17,133 bases of DNA from Candidatus Wolfebacteria bacterium (GTDB taxonomy: Bacteria > Patescibacteriota > Minisyncoccia > UBA6257 > UBA9933), in the NCBI GenBank assembly GCA_026394835.1, contig JAPLZW010000042.1, positions 1-17,133 of the forward strand, given 5' to 3'. Made by a program: the position numbers and the translations under genes. Shown here piece by piece: positions 1-6,104 of the stretch (positions within the stretch are counted from its first letter, which is position 1; each line of letters opens with the position of its first letter). Under the pieces are notes generated by a model. The model made no database searches, was not told the origin of the DNA, and saw only the letters and a program-made list of their open reading frames with translations.

Positions 1-440
1 ACGCCGGGGTGGCAAAAGACGGCAGCTTTATCAAAAGCATAGAGGAGGATTGGGATTTTATGTGGAGCGTGAATGTAAAAGGAGTTTTTTTGGTTACCCA
101 AGAGGCTTTGAGGGTAATGGGCGAGGGGAAAGATAAGGTTATTATAAATATCGCGTCCGGCGCCGGCATTCACGGAATAGGAGACCTCTCTATTTATTCC
201 GCGACCAAGGCGGCAGTCATCAATTTTACCCAGTCATTAAACGATGAGCTTAAGGATAAGGTAAGAGTGATTACGGTTGCCCCGGGTTCGACTGACACAA
301 AAATGTTCCATTCTCTGTGGCCGAGCGAAAAAGCCCGCCATACTCCGGAGCAGGTTGGAGAAGTGATTTATAAAACAATAACCGGAGAAATCTTGCCGGA
401 TGAGCATTTTATCGTGGACGTGTTTTACCACACGAGATAA
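1..440 (+). CDS. SDR-family oxidoreductase, 3' part (5' end outside window)
   Basis: This is the C-terminal two thirds of a short-chain dehydrogenase/reductase, which uses NAD(P)H to oxidise or reduce an alcohol/carbonyl substrate. The reading frame is open to the window edge. The codons just before the first in-window GTG read A-G-V, fitting the family NNAG motif, so the GTG at 9 is internal and not a start. Further SDR signatures follow in order: N-V-K-G (the helix-4 Asn region), the catalytic Ser in N-I-A-S, and the catalytic pair Y-S-A-T-K. A P-G segment after the last strand is where the family closes over the cofactor. The substrate cannot be read from the sequence. The stop codon is immediately followed by the ATG of the pilin-like gene, so the two are probably co-transcribed. 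Confidence 0.9.
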   Translation, partial: AGVAKDGSFIKSIEEDWDFMWSVNVKGVFLVTQEALRVMGEGKDKVIINIASGAGIHGIGDLSIYSATKAAVINFTQSLNDELKDKVRVITVAPGSTDTKMFHSLWPSEKARHTPEQVGEVIYKTITGEILPDEHFIVDVFYHTR

Positions 441-1646
441 ATGGGAAAAGAATCTTCTTTCACGTTGATAGAGTTGCTAATAGTCATCGGCATTCTCGCC
501 GTCCTTGCGACTGTCGCTGTTTTAGCTCTCAACCCTCTGGAACTCATAAGACAAGCGAGAGACAGCACAAGGATGACTGATTTAAATACCCTCAACAAAG
601 CTCTCTCTGTCTACCAGTCTTCTGGCCAGACGAATTTGGGAACGGCAAACACAATATACATTTCCATTCCCTCCAGCCAGGCCAATTGCTCAGACTTAGG
701 TTTGCCAACATCATCCCGGGGTTGGAGCTACGCTTGCGTTGTTTCATCAACTCTCCGAGACTCTGACGGCACGGGCTGGATACCGCTGAACTTCACAGCA
801 GTTTCCTATGGCACGCCTTTGGAAAAACTGCCTGTGGACCCCATAAACACGACTTCGTCAGGCAATTATTACACTTATGTGATGGGAGGGAGCTGGGAGC
901 TTACGACCGAGTTTGAATCCCAGAAATATCATCCCAAAGCCATAAATGACGTTGATTCCTACCCCGGAGTTTATTCCGTAAGAACTTCATCGGCGTCCTT
1001 AACACCCGGCACAAGAGATTATGGACTTGTGGGCTATTGGAAGTTTGACGAGGGAAGCGGAACTCTTTACGATTCTTCAGGCCGCGGAAACAATGGTACT
1101 CAAGCAGGAGGAGTTACTTACGGAGTTGCAGGTAGGGTGGGAAATGCTTTGAGTTTTGACGGATTGGATGATTATGTGACCGCGCCTGATTCTTCGAGTC
1201 TTAATTTTGGCACAAGGAGTTACAGTGTATCTTTGTGGGTTAAAAAAGGAACAACTGCTGTTCAAAAACAGATTATTGGTAAGCAATCTGCCACCGATAG
1301 TCCTGGATGGGTTTTGTATCAGCATGGGAATAATAATTTGACTTGGCTTATTGCTGACGGTAGTGGCAGTTATAATTCACTCGCGGGAAGCCCGATAAAC
1401 GATAATATATGGCATTATATTGTAGCTGTGGCTGATAGGAACGTTAATAAACTATATCTTTATGTTGATAGCATCCCTTATGCGCCGGGAAATATTACGA
1501 TAACAGGCGGCGTTTCCCCGCAATCTTATGCTTTAGACATAGCAGGCCGATGGGGCCGCATGGACGGCTTAATTGATGAAGTTCGTCTTTATAATCGCGC
1601 TCTTTCCGCCGCGGAAGTCATGGCGATTTATAATGCCACTCGTTAA
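441..1646 (+). CDS. Type IV pilin-like protein with C-terminal LamG/ConA-like domain
   Basis: The 401-aa protein begins with a class III (prepilin) signal. A short charged leader is followed by F7-T-L-I-E11 and a hydrophobic helix to about residue 32, so Glu11 would be Glu5 of the mature pilin. The residue before the predicted cleavage site is Ser, where prepilin peptidase normally needs Gly, so processing may be poor or absent. Residues about 195-400 form a Laminin_G_3/ConA-like lectin fold: it opens with G-L-V-G-Y-W-K-F-D-E-G-S-G, has F-D-G-x-D-D-Y-V in the middle and ends with I-D-E-V-R-L-Y-N-R-A-L-S. The likely product is a surface or pseudopilin-anchored carbohydrate- or protein-binding adhesin. 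The ATG directly abuts the stop of the SDR gene with no clear Shine-Dalgarno, suggesting translational coupling. The ligand is unknown. Confidence 0.88.
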   Translation: MGKESSFTLIELLIVIGILAVLATVAVLALNPLELIRQARDSTRMTDLNTLNKALSVYQSSGQTNLGTANTIYISIPSSQANCSDLGLPTSSRGWSYACVVSSTLRDSDGTGWIPLNFTAVSYGTPLEKLPVDPINTTSSGNYYTYVMGGSWELTTEFESQKYHPKAINDVDSYPGVYSVRTSSASLTPGTRDYGLVGYWKFDEGSGTLYDSSGRGNNGTQAGGVTYGVAGRVGNALSFDGLDDYVTAPDSSSLNFGTRSYSVSLWVKKGTTAVQKQIIGKQSATDSPGWVLYQHGNNNLTWLIADGSGSYNSLAGSPINDNIWHYIVAVADRNVNKLYLYVDSIPYAPGNITITGGVSPQSYALDIAGRWGRMDGLIDEVRLYNRALSAAEVMAIYNATR

Positions 1647-1687
1647 TGAGTTTTTAGTTTGCGACTTTTTAAATAATTTGACGTTAG

Positions 1688-1732
1688 TAGTTTTAAAACT
1701 ATATGTAGCTTTAAAGCTACATGTCTATTTTT
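1688..1732 (+). terminator. Two adjacent palindromes, probable terminator of the pilin-LamG gene
   Basis: A 14-bp palindrome (1688-1701) is followed by a perfect 20-bp palindrome (1703-1722), then by the T-rich stretch GTCTATTTTT. The second hairpin plus the T tract could end transcription about 75 nt after the pilin stop codon. The stems are AT-rich, so termination strength is uncertain. Confidence 0.5.
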
Positions 1733-1820
1733 AATAAAAAATAACAGGTATCTGCCATTATCTTTTATTAAAGTCTTGGAATTAAAATTAACGATAGATG
1801 TCGGGCCGCCGAGACTTTCA

Positions 1821-1848
1821 CCCCCACACCTATGCATAGGTGTGGGGG
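1821..1848. repeat. Perfect 28-bp palindrome with CCCCCACACCTA arms
   Basis: The arms are CCCCCACACCTA and TAGGTGTGGGGG around a TGCA centre. The same arm, with one more A at its outer end (1820), begins the terminal inverted repeat of the element at 9415-9534. A weaker outer pairing (CCGAG 1809-1813 with CTCGG 1853-1857) surrounds it. It lies 19 nt downstream of the tRNA-Pro 3' end on the minus strand and is not followed by a T run, so it looks like a repeat or excision remnant more than a terminator. Confidence 0.8.
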
Positions 1849-1867
1849 CAAGCTCGGGCTAATTTAG

Positions 1868-1938
1868 TCGGGGTGCCGAGAATTGGACTCGGTCTACATG
1901 CTCCCAAAGCATGCGTACTACCGGTATACTACACCCCG
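1868..1938 (-). tRNA. tRNA-Pro (anticodon TGG)
   Basis: The minus strand folds as a cloverleaf. The acceptor CGGGGTG pairs with CACCCCG. The D stem is GTAT/GTAC with a GG in its loop. The anticodon stem is CATGC/GCATG with loop TTTGGGA, giving anticodon TGG (Pro). The T stem is CCGAG/CTCGG. The first base pair C-G and discriminator A match bacterial tRNA-Pro. CCA is not encoded; the genome continues CTA. The T loop reads TCCAATT, with C where the nearly universal T55 is expected. Confidence 0.93.
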
Positions 1939-1986
1939 ATTTCAATGCCATATAAGCATATAGCCTAATATCCGCTTAAATCAAGC

Positions 1987-2670
1987 TTAAAGATAAATTT
2001 GCTTGATGTATTTGTCGGCTTGTTTTAAATCCTGAAGGTCGTTGATAGGCATCCAGAATGTCGCTTTCTCAATTACGACAGGATATCGTTTTGCCATTTT
2101 CGCGATTGTCTGGGGCAGGCCGTATTCTTTTTTTCCAATTTCAACCATGGGATAATCAAAAATTCTTTTATCCAAGACATAAAGGCCGCAATTGATTAAG
2201 GTGTCCTGAGACACCTCTTGCGTCTCCGTAATGCTTTCCAGATTATTGCCATCTGTTTTTATGATGCCGAATCTTTCGGGGTTTTCGATTTTCTGGGCTA
2301 AGATAGCCAAATCGTGCCTTAAACAATTTTCGACGTCTTTTCTTAAATACAGATTATCGCCCATAAGCACGATAAATTTACCGTCCCTCAATGAATCTTT
2401 AGCCGTAAAAAGCGCATGTCCCGTGCCGAGCCGTTCCGTTTGTTCCACATATTTTATATTCCGGCCGTTCCAGTTGTTTCCGATATGGCTTTTAATTTTA
2501 CTTTTTAAATGCCCGACGACGATAATAACTTCTCCGACTTCTTTGGGAAGTTGGAATAATGTATTTTCAAGAATGGTTTTCTTGCCGACTTTCAAAAGGC
2601 ACTTGGGAATGGTTTCGGTGACGGGTTTTAACCTTAAGCCTTCGCCGGCTGCGAGAATGACTGCCTGCAT
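1987..2670 (-). CDS. Sugar-phosphate nucleotidyltransferase
   Basis: The 227-aa protein is an NTP_transferase-family enzyme that joins a sugar 1-phosphate to a nucleotide to make an NDP-sugar for cell-surface glycans. Residues 3-29 carry the nucleotide-binding signature: A-V-I-L-A-A-G-E-G-L-R-L-K-P-V-T, then I-P-K-C-L-L. G-D-N at 104-106 is the metal-binding Asp region. T-G-H-A at about 83-86 fits the family's base/sugar pocket. Arg replaces no key residue, although G-E-G-L-R has Leu where G-x-G-T-R is usual. It lacks the C-terminal beta-helix acyltransferase domain of GlmU, so it is a stand-alone enzyme close to glucose-1-phosphate thymidylyl/uridylyl or mannose-1-phosphate guanylyltransferases. 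The exact substrate is not determinable. The ATG has a TATAAT 6 nt upstream and no Shine-Dalgarno. Confidence 0.88.
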   Translation of the reverse strand: MQAVILAAGEGLRLKPVTETIPKCLLKVGKKTILENTLFQLPKEVGEVIIVVGHLKSKIKSHIGNNWNGRNIKYVEQTERLGTGHALFTAKDSLRDGKFIVLMGDNLYLRKDVENCLRHDLAILAQKIENPERFGIIKTDGNNLESITETQEVSQDTLINCGLYVLDKRIFDYPMVEIGKKEYGLPQTIAKMAKRYPVVIEKATFWMPINDLQDLKQADKYIKQIYL

Positions 2671-2676
2671 CTCATC

Positions 2677-2682
2677 ATTATA
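2677..2682 (-). promoter_or_regulatory. -10 box of the nucleotidyltransferase, implying a leaderless mRNA
   Basis: The minus strand has a perfect TATAAT, then GATGAG, then the ATG. With a start site about 7 nt after the box, transcription would begin at or next to the A of the ATG. No convincing -35 is visible at 16-18 bp; that space is filled by the hairpin at 2682-2712. Confidence 0.6.
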
Positions 2683-2712
2683 ACAAAAATGCCCCTATGA
2701 AGCATTTTTGTT
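2682..2712 (-). terminator. Hairpin between the Pro/Ala-rich protein gene and the nucleotidyltransferase
   Basis: An 11-bp perfect stem (AACAAAAATGC with GCATTTTTGTT, 9-nt loop) carries a T-rich arm on both strands. On the minus strand it follows the stop of the gene at 2730 by 17 nt and touches the TATAAT of the next gene, so it could terminate one unit just where the next begins. Confidence 0.55.
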
Positions 2713-2729
2713 TCTATTCTTCTTTTCTT

Positions 2730-3170
2730 TTAGTCGTCGTTTCCTATTCCGGCGCCGCCAATGCCATCGCCATCATCTCCGGTTCTCGCTCCCGTTATGG
2801 AAAAATGAGTTTTTGCTTGGGGAGGAGGCGTTGATATGCTCTGATTCGTATTGATGGGATTTGATGCCGATATCGGTGGATTCGCCGCAGCCGGCGTGAT
2901 TGCGGGAGCGGGAATGTTTTGAGCCGCAGGTTCTTCCGGCGTTATTTCAGCGGACATTTGTTCCTTTGGCGCGTTTTCGTTTTTAACCGGCGATTTTTCT
3001 GTCGGATTATTATTGTCTTGATTAGCCGGAGGGATTCCGGCGGCTTTTACAACCTGAGCGGAATCGTTTTGGTTTTTGTTATTGATTGTTTGCGTTGCCG
3101 CAATCAAACCTCCCAGAAGAATAATGGTAAAAACGGGAATAATAGCCAGTATTTTGTTTTCTTTGCTCAT
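2730..3170 (-). CDS. Small single-TM protein with Pro/Ala/Asn-rich exported tail
   Basis: I do not recognise a family. Starting at the ATG at 3170, the protein has a short cytosolic K-E-N-K stretch, one hydrophobic segment (about residues 7-25) and then a low-complexity tail of about 115 residues rich in Pro, Ala, Asn, Gln and Ser. It ends in a Gly/Asp-rich cluster with D-D-G-D-G-I-G-G. The tail should lie outside the membrane as a flexible stalk or linker. An in-frame TTG at 3188 would add six residues; I chose the ATG because it starts a canonical signal-anchor and has TATATA-like sequence directly upstream. The acidic Gly/Asp end could bind Ca2+, but no EF-hand is visible. No Cys lipobox is present. 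Confidence 0.65.
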   Translation of the reverse strand: MSKENKILAIIPVFTIILLGGLIAATQTINNKNQNDSAQVVKAAGIPPANQDNNNPTEKSPVKNENAPKEQMSAEITPEEPAAQNIPAPAITPAAANPPISASNPINTNQSISTPPPQAKTHFSITGARTGDDGDGIGGAGIGNDD

Positions 3171-3242
3171 AGTAATATATACGCGCAAAAAGCCGGTTTT
3201 GTTTTGATTCAGGTGGCAAGAAGTTATTGTTTGAACCTCTTT

Positions 3243-3281
3243 AAACCAATCTTACGAAGTTCAACTTCGTAAGATTGGTTT
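3243..3281. repeat. 39-bp near-perfect palindrome (19-bp arms)
   Basis: A 19-bp arm (3243-3261) is matched exactly by its reverse complement (3263-3281) around a single central C. It lies between the methyltransferase stop (3298) and the start of the small membrane protein (3170), both on the minus strand. There is no strong T run after it on the minus strand. It may act as an mRNA-end hairpin or be a dispersed palindromic repeat. Confidence 0.75.
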
Positions 3282-3297
3282 TGGAGTGAGCGGGTGG

Positions 3298-4155
3298 CTA
3301 TCGGACAAAGCGGACGTAAATTCCCGAAGGAATAAATCTTTCGGAATCAGATTCCTTAATGCGAAGTTCTCCGAATTCAGCTTTGATTTTTGGAAAATAA
3401 CTTTCCGTAGCTTGAAGAAATGATTGCGGCGAATAGCCGGCGGCGTAGCCGTTTAAAAGAAAGAATGAGCCGAGTTTTTTTGAAAGCAATTTTTCCAGCG
3501 TTTCCATGAGGCGGGGGAATTGCTCTTCTATTTTCCAGACTTCGCCTTTAGGGCCGCGTCCGAAGGCCGGCGGGTCCAGAATAATGCCGTCATACACGGA
3601 ACCGCGCCGCACCTCGCGCTCGGAAAATTTCAGGCTGTCATCAAGAATATAGCGAATGCCGACTTCTTCAATTCCCGAAAGTTCGGCGTTTTTCTTAGCC
3701 CAAACATTGCTTTGTTTTGAGGCGTCAACATGCGTTACTTTGCCTCCGTTTTCCGCGGCTACGGCGCTCGCGATGCCGGTATAACCGAAAAGGTTAAGGA
3801 TTTTCGGTTCTTTGATTTTTAAAACTTTTTCCGCAAGCCATTGCCAGTTCGGAGATTGTTCCGGGAAAACGCCGGTATGCTTAAAAGAAGTCAGTTGGCA
3901 GATAAACCGGATATTTTGCCATGACATTTCCCATGATTCCGGCAGATTATTTTTTTGCCAGTTACCTTTGCCTTCAGCCCATTTAAATTCCGCGTCGCAT
4001 TTTTTCCACGCATCGGGGTTTAGCGGTTTCCAGAGCGCTTGGGTTTCCGGACGCGTGATTACATATTTCCCGTATCTTTCCAGTTTTTTATTGTCGCCGG
4101 AATCAATCAATTCGTAATCTTTCCATGGTTCCGCCGTGAGGTTAATATTTTCCAT
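3298..4155 (-). CDS. Class I SAM-dependent methyltransferase, RlmI/RlmK-like
   Basis: The 285-aa protein is predicted to methylate RNA, probably rRNA. The SAM motif I is at 119-130 (I-L-N-L-F-G-Y-T-G-I-A-S). Motif II has V-D-A-S-K with Asp144 for the ribose, and the motif IV signature is I-L-D-P-P-A-F-G at about 192-199, as in RlmI- and RlmL/K-type enzymes. Unlike RlmI it has no recognisable N-terminal PUA domain; instead the first 110 residues are Trp-rich and may contact substrate. Its ATG lies 1 nt after the stop of the SpoU methyltransferase gene, so the two are translationally coupled and likely form an rRNA-modification operon. The target base is not determinable here. Confidence 0.85.
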   Translation of the reverse strand: MENINLTAEPWKDYELIDSGDNKKLERYGKYVITRPETQALWKPLNPDAWKKCDAEFKWAEGKGNWQKNNLPESWEMSWQNIRFICQLTSFKHTGVFPEQSPNWQWLAEKVLKIKEPKILNLFGYTGIASAVAAENGGKVTHVDASKQSNVWAKKNAELSGIEEVGIRYILDDSLKFSEREVRRGSVYDGIILDPPAFGRGPKGEVWKIEEQFPRLMETLEKLLSKKLGSFFLLNGYAAGYSPQSFLQATESYFPKIKAEFGELRIKESDSERFIPSGIYVRFVR

Positions 4156-4156
4156 T

Positions 4157-4921
4157 TTATTTATGCCTTGGAGTTTTTTGATGTTGTGAATACCATTCGT
4201 AAGCCACGACTGCGGCGGATACGGATGCGTTCAATGATTCACAGCGCGTATCCATGGGAATGCGGAGTTTTACGTCGCAAAGTTCAATGGTTTTTTCACG
4301 TACGCCTTTGGCTTCGTTGCCGATGACAAGTATTGTCGGAGCGTCAAAAATTTCCTTGGCGACATTTTTTTGGCCATCCATTAAAAGCGCGTAAGCCTTA
4401 AAACCTTTTTCTTTCAGGGCGGTTATCGCGTAGTTCACATTGCCGATTGCGACAATCGGAACGCGAAAAACCATGCCTGCGGAAGTTTTGACAACCGTGC
4501 CTGTGATTGGCGCCTGATTATGCGGGGGAATCAAGACTCCCGAAGCGCCGAAAGCCGTGGCGGAGCGGATAATGGCGCCCACGTTATGCGGGTCGTTCAG
4601 CTCGTCCAATATGACAAGCAGGGTATTTTTCGTGGGTTCGAGTTTTTCTATAAAATCTCTGAAATCAATAACAAGGCTTTGAGTGTCGGCGATGGCGATA
4701 ACGCCCTGGTGCGAAGTTTCCCGGCCAACCATTTTTTCGGCTTCTTTGCTTCCTCGCATAAAAACCGCGGGGATAGCTTTCTTTTTGAGTAAATCCCTTA
4801 GTTCTCTGTCATCCATTTCCGGCGACAAAAACACCTTTTTTACGATATGCGGCGCGTTTAAAAGCGCTTCCGTAAGCGCGTGTTTACCGTAAATATAGGT
4901 TTTTTCGTGTTCCCGCCTCAT
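4157..4921 (-). CDS. rlmB: 23S rRNA 2'-O-methyltransferase, SpoU/TrmH (RlmB-like)
   Basis: The 254-aa protein is a SPOUT 2'-O-ribose methyltransferase. An N-terminal substrate-binding part (residues 7-80, with Y-G-K-H-A-L-x-E-A-L) is followed by the knotted SPOUT domain. Motif 1 is N-D-P-H-N-V-G-A-I-I-R-S-A at 109-121 with the catalytic Arg. Motif 2 is I-G-N-E-A-K-G-V at 200-207, and motif 3 contains I-P-M and S-L-N-A-S-V-S-A-A-V at 229-238. These place it with RlmB, which methylates G2251 in the 23S peptidyl-transferase loop; the TrmH-family paralogues are an alternative. The open frame runs upstream to 5086, but I start at the ATG at 4921 because family homology begins there and the upstream part overlaps another gene in a different frame. 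Confidence 0.85.
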   Translation of the reverse strand: MRREHEKTYIYGKHALTEALLNAPHIVKKVFLSPEMDDRELRDLLKKKAIPAVFMRGSKEAEKMVGRETSHQGVIAIADTQSLVIDFRDFIEKLEPTKNTLLVILDELNDPHNVGAIIRSATAFGASGVLIPPHNQAPITGTVVKTSAGMVFRVPIVAIGNVNYAITALKEKGFKAYALLMDGQKNVAKEIFDAPTILVIGNEAKGVREKTIELCDVKLRIPMDTRCESLNASVSAAVVAYEWYSQHQKTPRHK

Positions 4922-4965
4922 TCTTAATAATCCTAACCTGTGAGGCAGTGGAACGCAAATAAAAC

Positions 4966-5130
4966 TTAGCGGGCGAACATGCTGAATGTAATGCCCAGGT
5001 AATACGGCCAAAGCAGGATTGCCAAAACGCCTTTCCAGAAAGCGAGATTCAAAAAGCCGATAGTGAAAAGCCATCCCATGATCCAAATGATGCCTGAAAA
5101 ACTATGCTGTTCGATTTTTATTTTTTCCAT
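4966..5130 (-). CDS. 54-aa hydrophobic small membrane protein
   Basis: This gene is easily missed because of its length. It encodes a short charged/polar N-terminus (M-E-K-I-K-I-E-Q-H-S-F-S-G), then two hydrophobic segments: I-I-W-I-M-G-W-L-F-T-I-G-F and, after a short polar patch, L-A-I-L-L-W-P-Y-Y-L-G. It ends F-A-R. Two membrane-embedded helices in a hairpin are likely. Support for expression is a perfect TATAAT exactly 6 nt before the ATG and a compact position between two genes on the same strand. It overlaps the false upstream extension of the SpoU gene in another frame. Function is unknown; from memory, similar short proteins occur in other Patescibacteria, but I cannot verify this here. 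Confidence 0.72.
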   Translation of the reverse strand: MEKIKIEQHSFSGIIWIMGWLFTIGFLNLAFWKGVLAILLWPYYLGITFSMFAR

Positions 5131-5136
5131 ATGGAT

Positions 5137-5165
5137 ATTATAGCAAATAAAAACTATTTTATGAA
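5137..5165 (-). promoter_or_regulatory. Promoter of the 54-aa membrane protein gene (leaderless)
   Basis: On the minus strand, TTCATA, a 17-bp spacer and a perfect TATAAT are followed by only 6 nt (ATCCAT) before the ATG. The predicted transcript starts at or next to the ATG. The promoter overlaps the last codons of the upstream gene ending at 5154. Confidence 0.6.
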
Positions 5166-5648
5166 TTTGAAAGAGGAAACGATTTGGTTGAAAATATCTA
5201 CATCCTCGCTTTTATCGTTTCCTATGTAAATATTATAAATTTTGCCGTCTTTTAAAATACTTACTTGTTCTCCGCTTATTGGAAAACTTTGGTAACGCAT
5301 TCTTATCCCCGCGACACCGTTTATTGTTATATTTGTTTTCTCGGAATACTGCGCGGCTACGCCGGAGAGAAACGTATCAATAGATTTTTGGTCCGGGAAG
5401 ATTTCTACGCCGCCCAGGCCTTCCGTGCTGCTGGCGTCAGGCCCGAATAGGGAATTATTTTTATTATATTCATTTATTGCGGCTTTCCAAACTGGCGGAT
5501 ATTCAAAACTGTATTTCCAGTCCTGGTTCACGAATAAAATCTGGCTTTGGACCGGCACGCTAGGGGAGTTGGCTTGATTTTTTCCGAATATAAAGTAGCT
5601 GGCGATAGCGGCAAGCGCGATGACAATTAGAATAATTAACTTTCTCAT
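5154..5648 (-). CDS. Membrane-anchored PsbP-like protein
   Basis: The 164-aa protein starts with M-R-K-L and a single hydrophobic segment (about residues 4-22), then a Ser/Pro/Gln linker and a compact domain. That domain contains W-K-Y-S-F-E-Y-P-P-V-W-K, a pattern typical of PsbP-like/DUF1795-type extracytoplasmic domains. Its end reads F-N-Q-I-V-S-S-F-K-F, again typical of that fold. It is probably tethered to the outside of the membrane; there is no lipobox Cys. The function of these proteins in Patescibacteria is not known. The open frame extends to 5789, but that part runs through a repeat; the ATG at 5648 begins a good signal-anchor and has GATAAT 6 nt upstream. Confidence 0.75.
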   Translation of the reverse strand: MRKLIILIVIALAAIASYFIFGKNQANSPSVPVQSQILFVNQDWKYSFEYPPVWKAAINEYNKNNSLFGPDASSTEGLGGVEIFPDQKSIDTFLSGVAAQYSEKTNITINGVAGIRMRYQSFPISGEQVSILKDGKIYNIYIGNDKSEDVDIFNQIVSSFKFIK

Positions 5649-5654
5649 TGTTAA

Positions 5655-5660
5655 ATTATC
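5655..5660 (-). promoter_or_regulatory. -10 box of the PsbP-like gene (leaderless)
   Basis: The minus strand reads GATAAT, then TTAACA, then the ATG: the same 6-nt distance as at 2670 and 5130. A -35 at the 17-bp spacing (TTGCTC) is weak. Confidence 0.5.
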
Positions 5661-5689
5661 AATCTTTGCCGGAGTTTGAGCAATAGAAA

Positions 5690-5758
5690 AGAAAAAACCC
5701 GGCCTCGCGACGCTCGCCTTATTCGCTACGCTCACAAACTCGCGCTTCGCTCCGGCCT
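5690..5758 (-). other. GC-rich patterned tract ending in a T run, possible tRNA-Ser unit terminator
   Basis: Read on the minus strand, a tract made of repeated GAGCG/AGCGA-like words is bounded by GGCCGG on one side and GGCCGGG on the other and runs into TTTTTTCTTTT. It lies between tRNA-Ser and the PsbP-like gene. The words can pair in several weak ways, so I cannot give one fold. Its open frame gives low-complexity Ala/Arg/Ser/Val sequence and is unlikely to be protein. Confidence 0.35.
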
Positions 5759-5771
5759 TCGAATTCCGCCT

Positions 5772-5818
5772 CAGTTGTAAATTAAGCATATCTTTATGGT
5801 ATGCTTAATTTACAACTG
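5772..5818. repeat. Perfect 19-bp inverted repeat abutting tRNA-Ser
   Basis: Arms 5772-5790 and 5800-5818 are exact reverse complements with a 9-nt loop. On the minus strand the first arm begins at the nucleotide right after the tRNA-Ser discriminator. There is no T run at its end, so it does not look like a standard intrinsic terminator. A palindromic element inserted at the tRNA 3' end, or a processing hairpin, are the alternatives. Confidence 0.8.
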
Positions 5819-5905
5819 CGGAGAGGGTGGGATTCGAACCCACGGAGCCCTTTCGAGCTCAACATCTTAGCAGGATGCTGCTTTCAGCCGCTCAGCCACC
5901 TCTCC
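5819..5905 (-). tRNA. tRNA-Ser (anticodon GCT)
   Basis: The 87-nt class II tRNA has acceptor GGAGAGG/CCTCTCC, D arm GCTGAGCGGCTGAAAGC, and anticodon stem GCATC/GATGT with loop CTGCTAA (anticodon GCT, codons AGC/AGT). It has a long variable arm (GAGC/GCTC), T stem GTGGG/CCCAC with loop TTCGAAT, and discriminator G. CCA is not encoded; the genome continues CAG. Confidence 0.96.
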
Positions 5906-5919
5906 TTTTTAATATAGGA

Positions 5920-5948
5920 ATACTATCTCAATTGCCGCACCTTTTCAA
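5920..5948 (-). promoter_or_regulatory. Promoter of tRNA-Ser
   Basis: Minus strand: TTGAAA (5948-5943), a 17-bp spacer, TAGTAT (5925-5920), then 14 nt to the tRNA 5' end. Hexamers and spacing fit a housekeeping sigma promoter. Confidence 0.55.
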
Positions 5949-6104
5949 ATCTTAAGAGTTATGAAGGTTTGCGCCTTTGCGGTGTCATATTTTGGTATTA
6001 TGATAAATAGGAAAGATTTAAATCTTTAAAATTAATCTATTAAAATCTAACTTTGATAGATTTTAAAGGTCGACAAAAACAAAAATTATATCTTATTCGA
6101 AAAT
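5949..6104. other. AT-rich intergenic region with small palindromes
   Basis: There is no gene in this stretch between divergent units. It holds a perfect 16-bp palindrome (6012-6027) and an 8-bp stem hairpin, AAAATCTA/TAGATTTT (6042-6064), just upstream of the gene at 6105. The promoter of that gene must lie here; I see only weak -10 candidates such as TATATC near 6088. Confidence 0.5.

Noticed and set aside
4922..5086. N-terminal extension of the SpoU methyltransferase frame up to 5086
   Set aside because: It lies over the 54-aa membrane protein in another frame, has no SPOUT or substrate-domain similarity, and family homology starts at the ATG at 4921.
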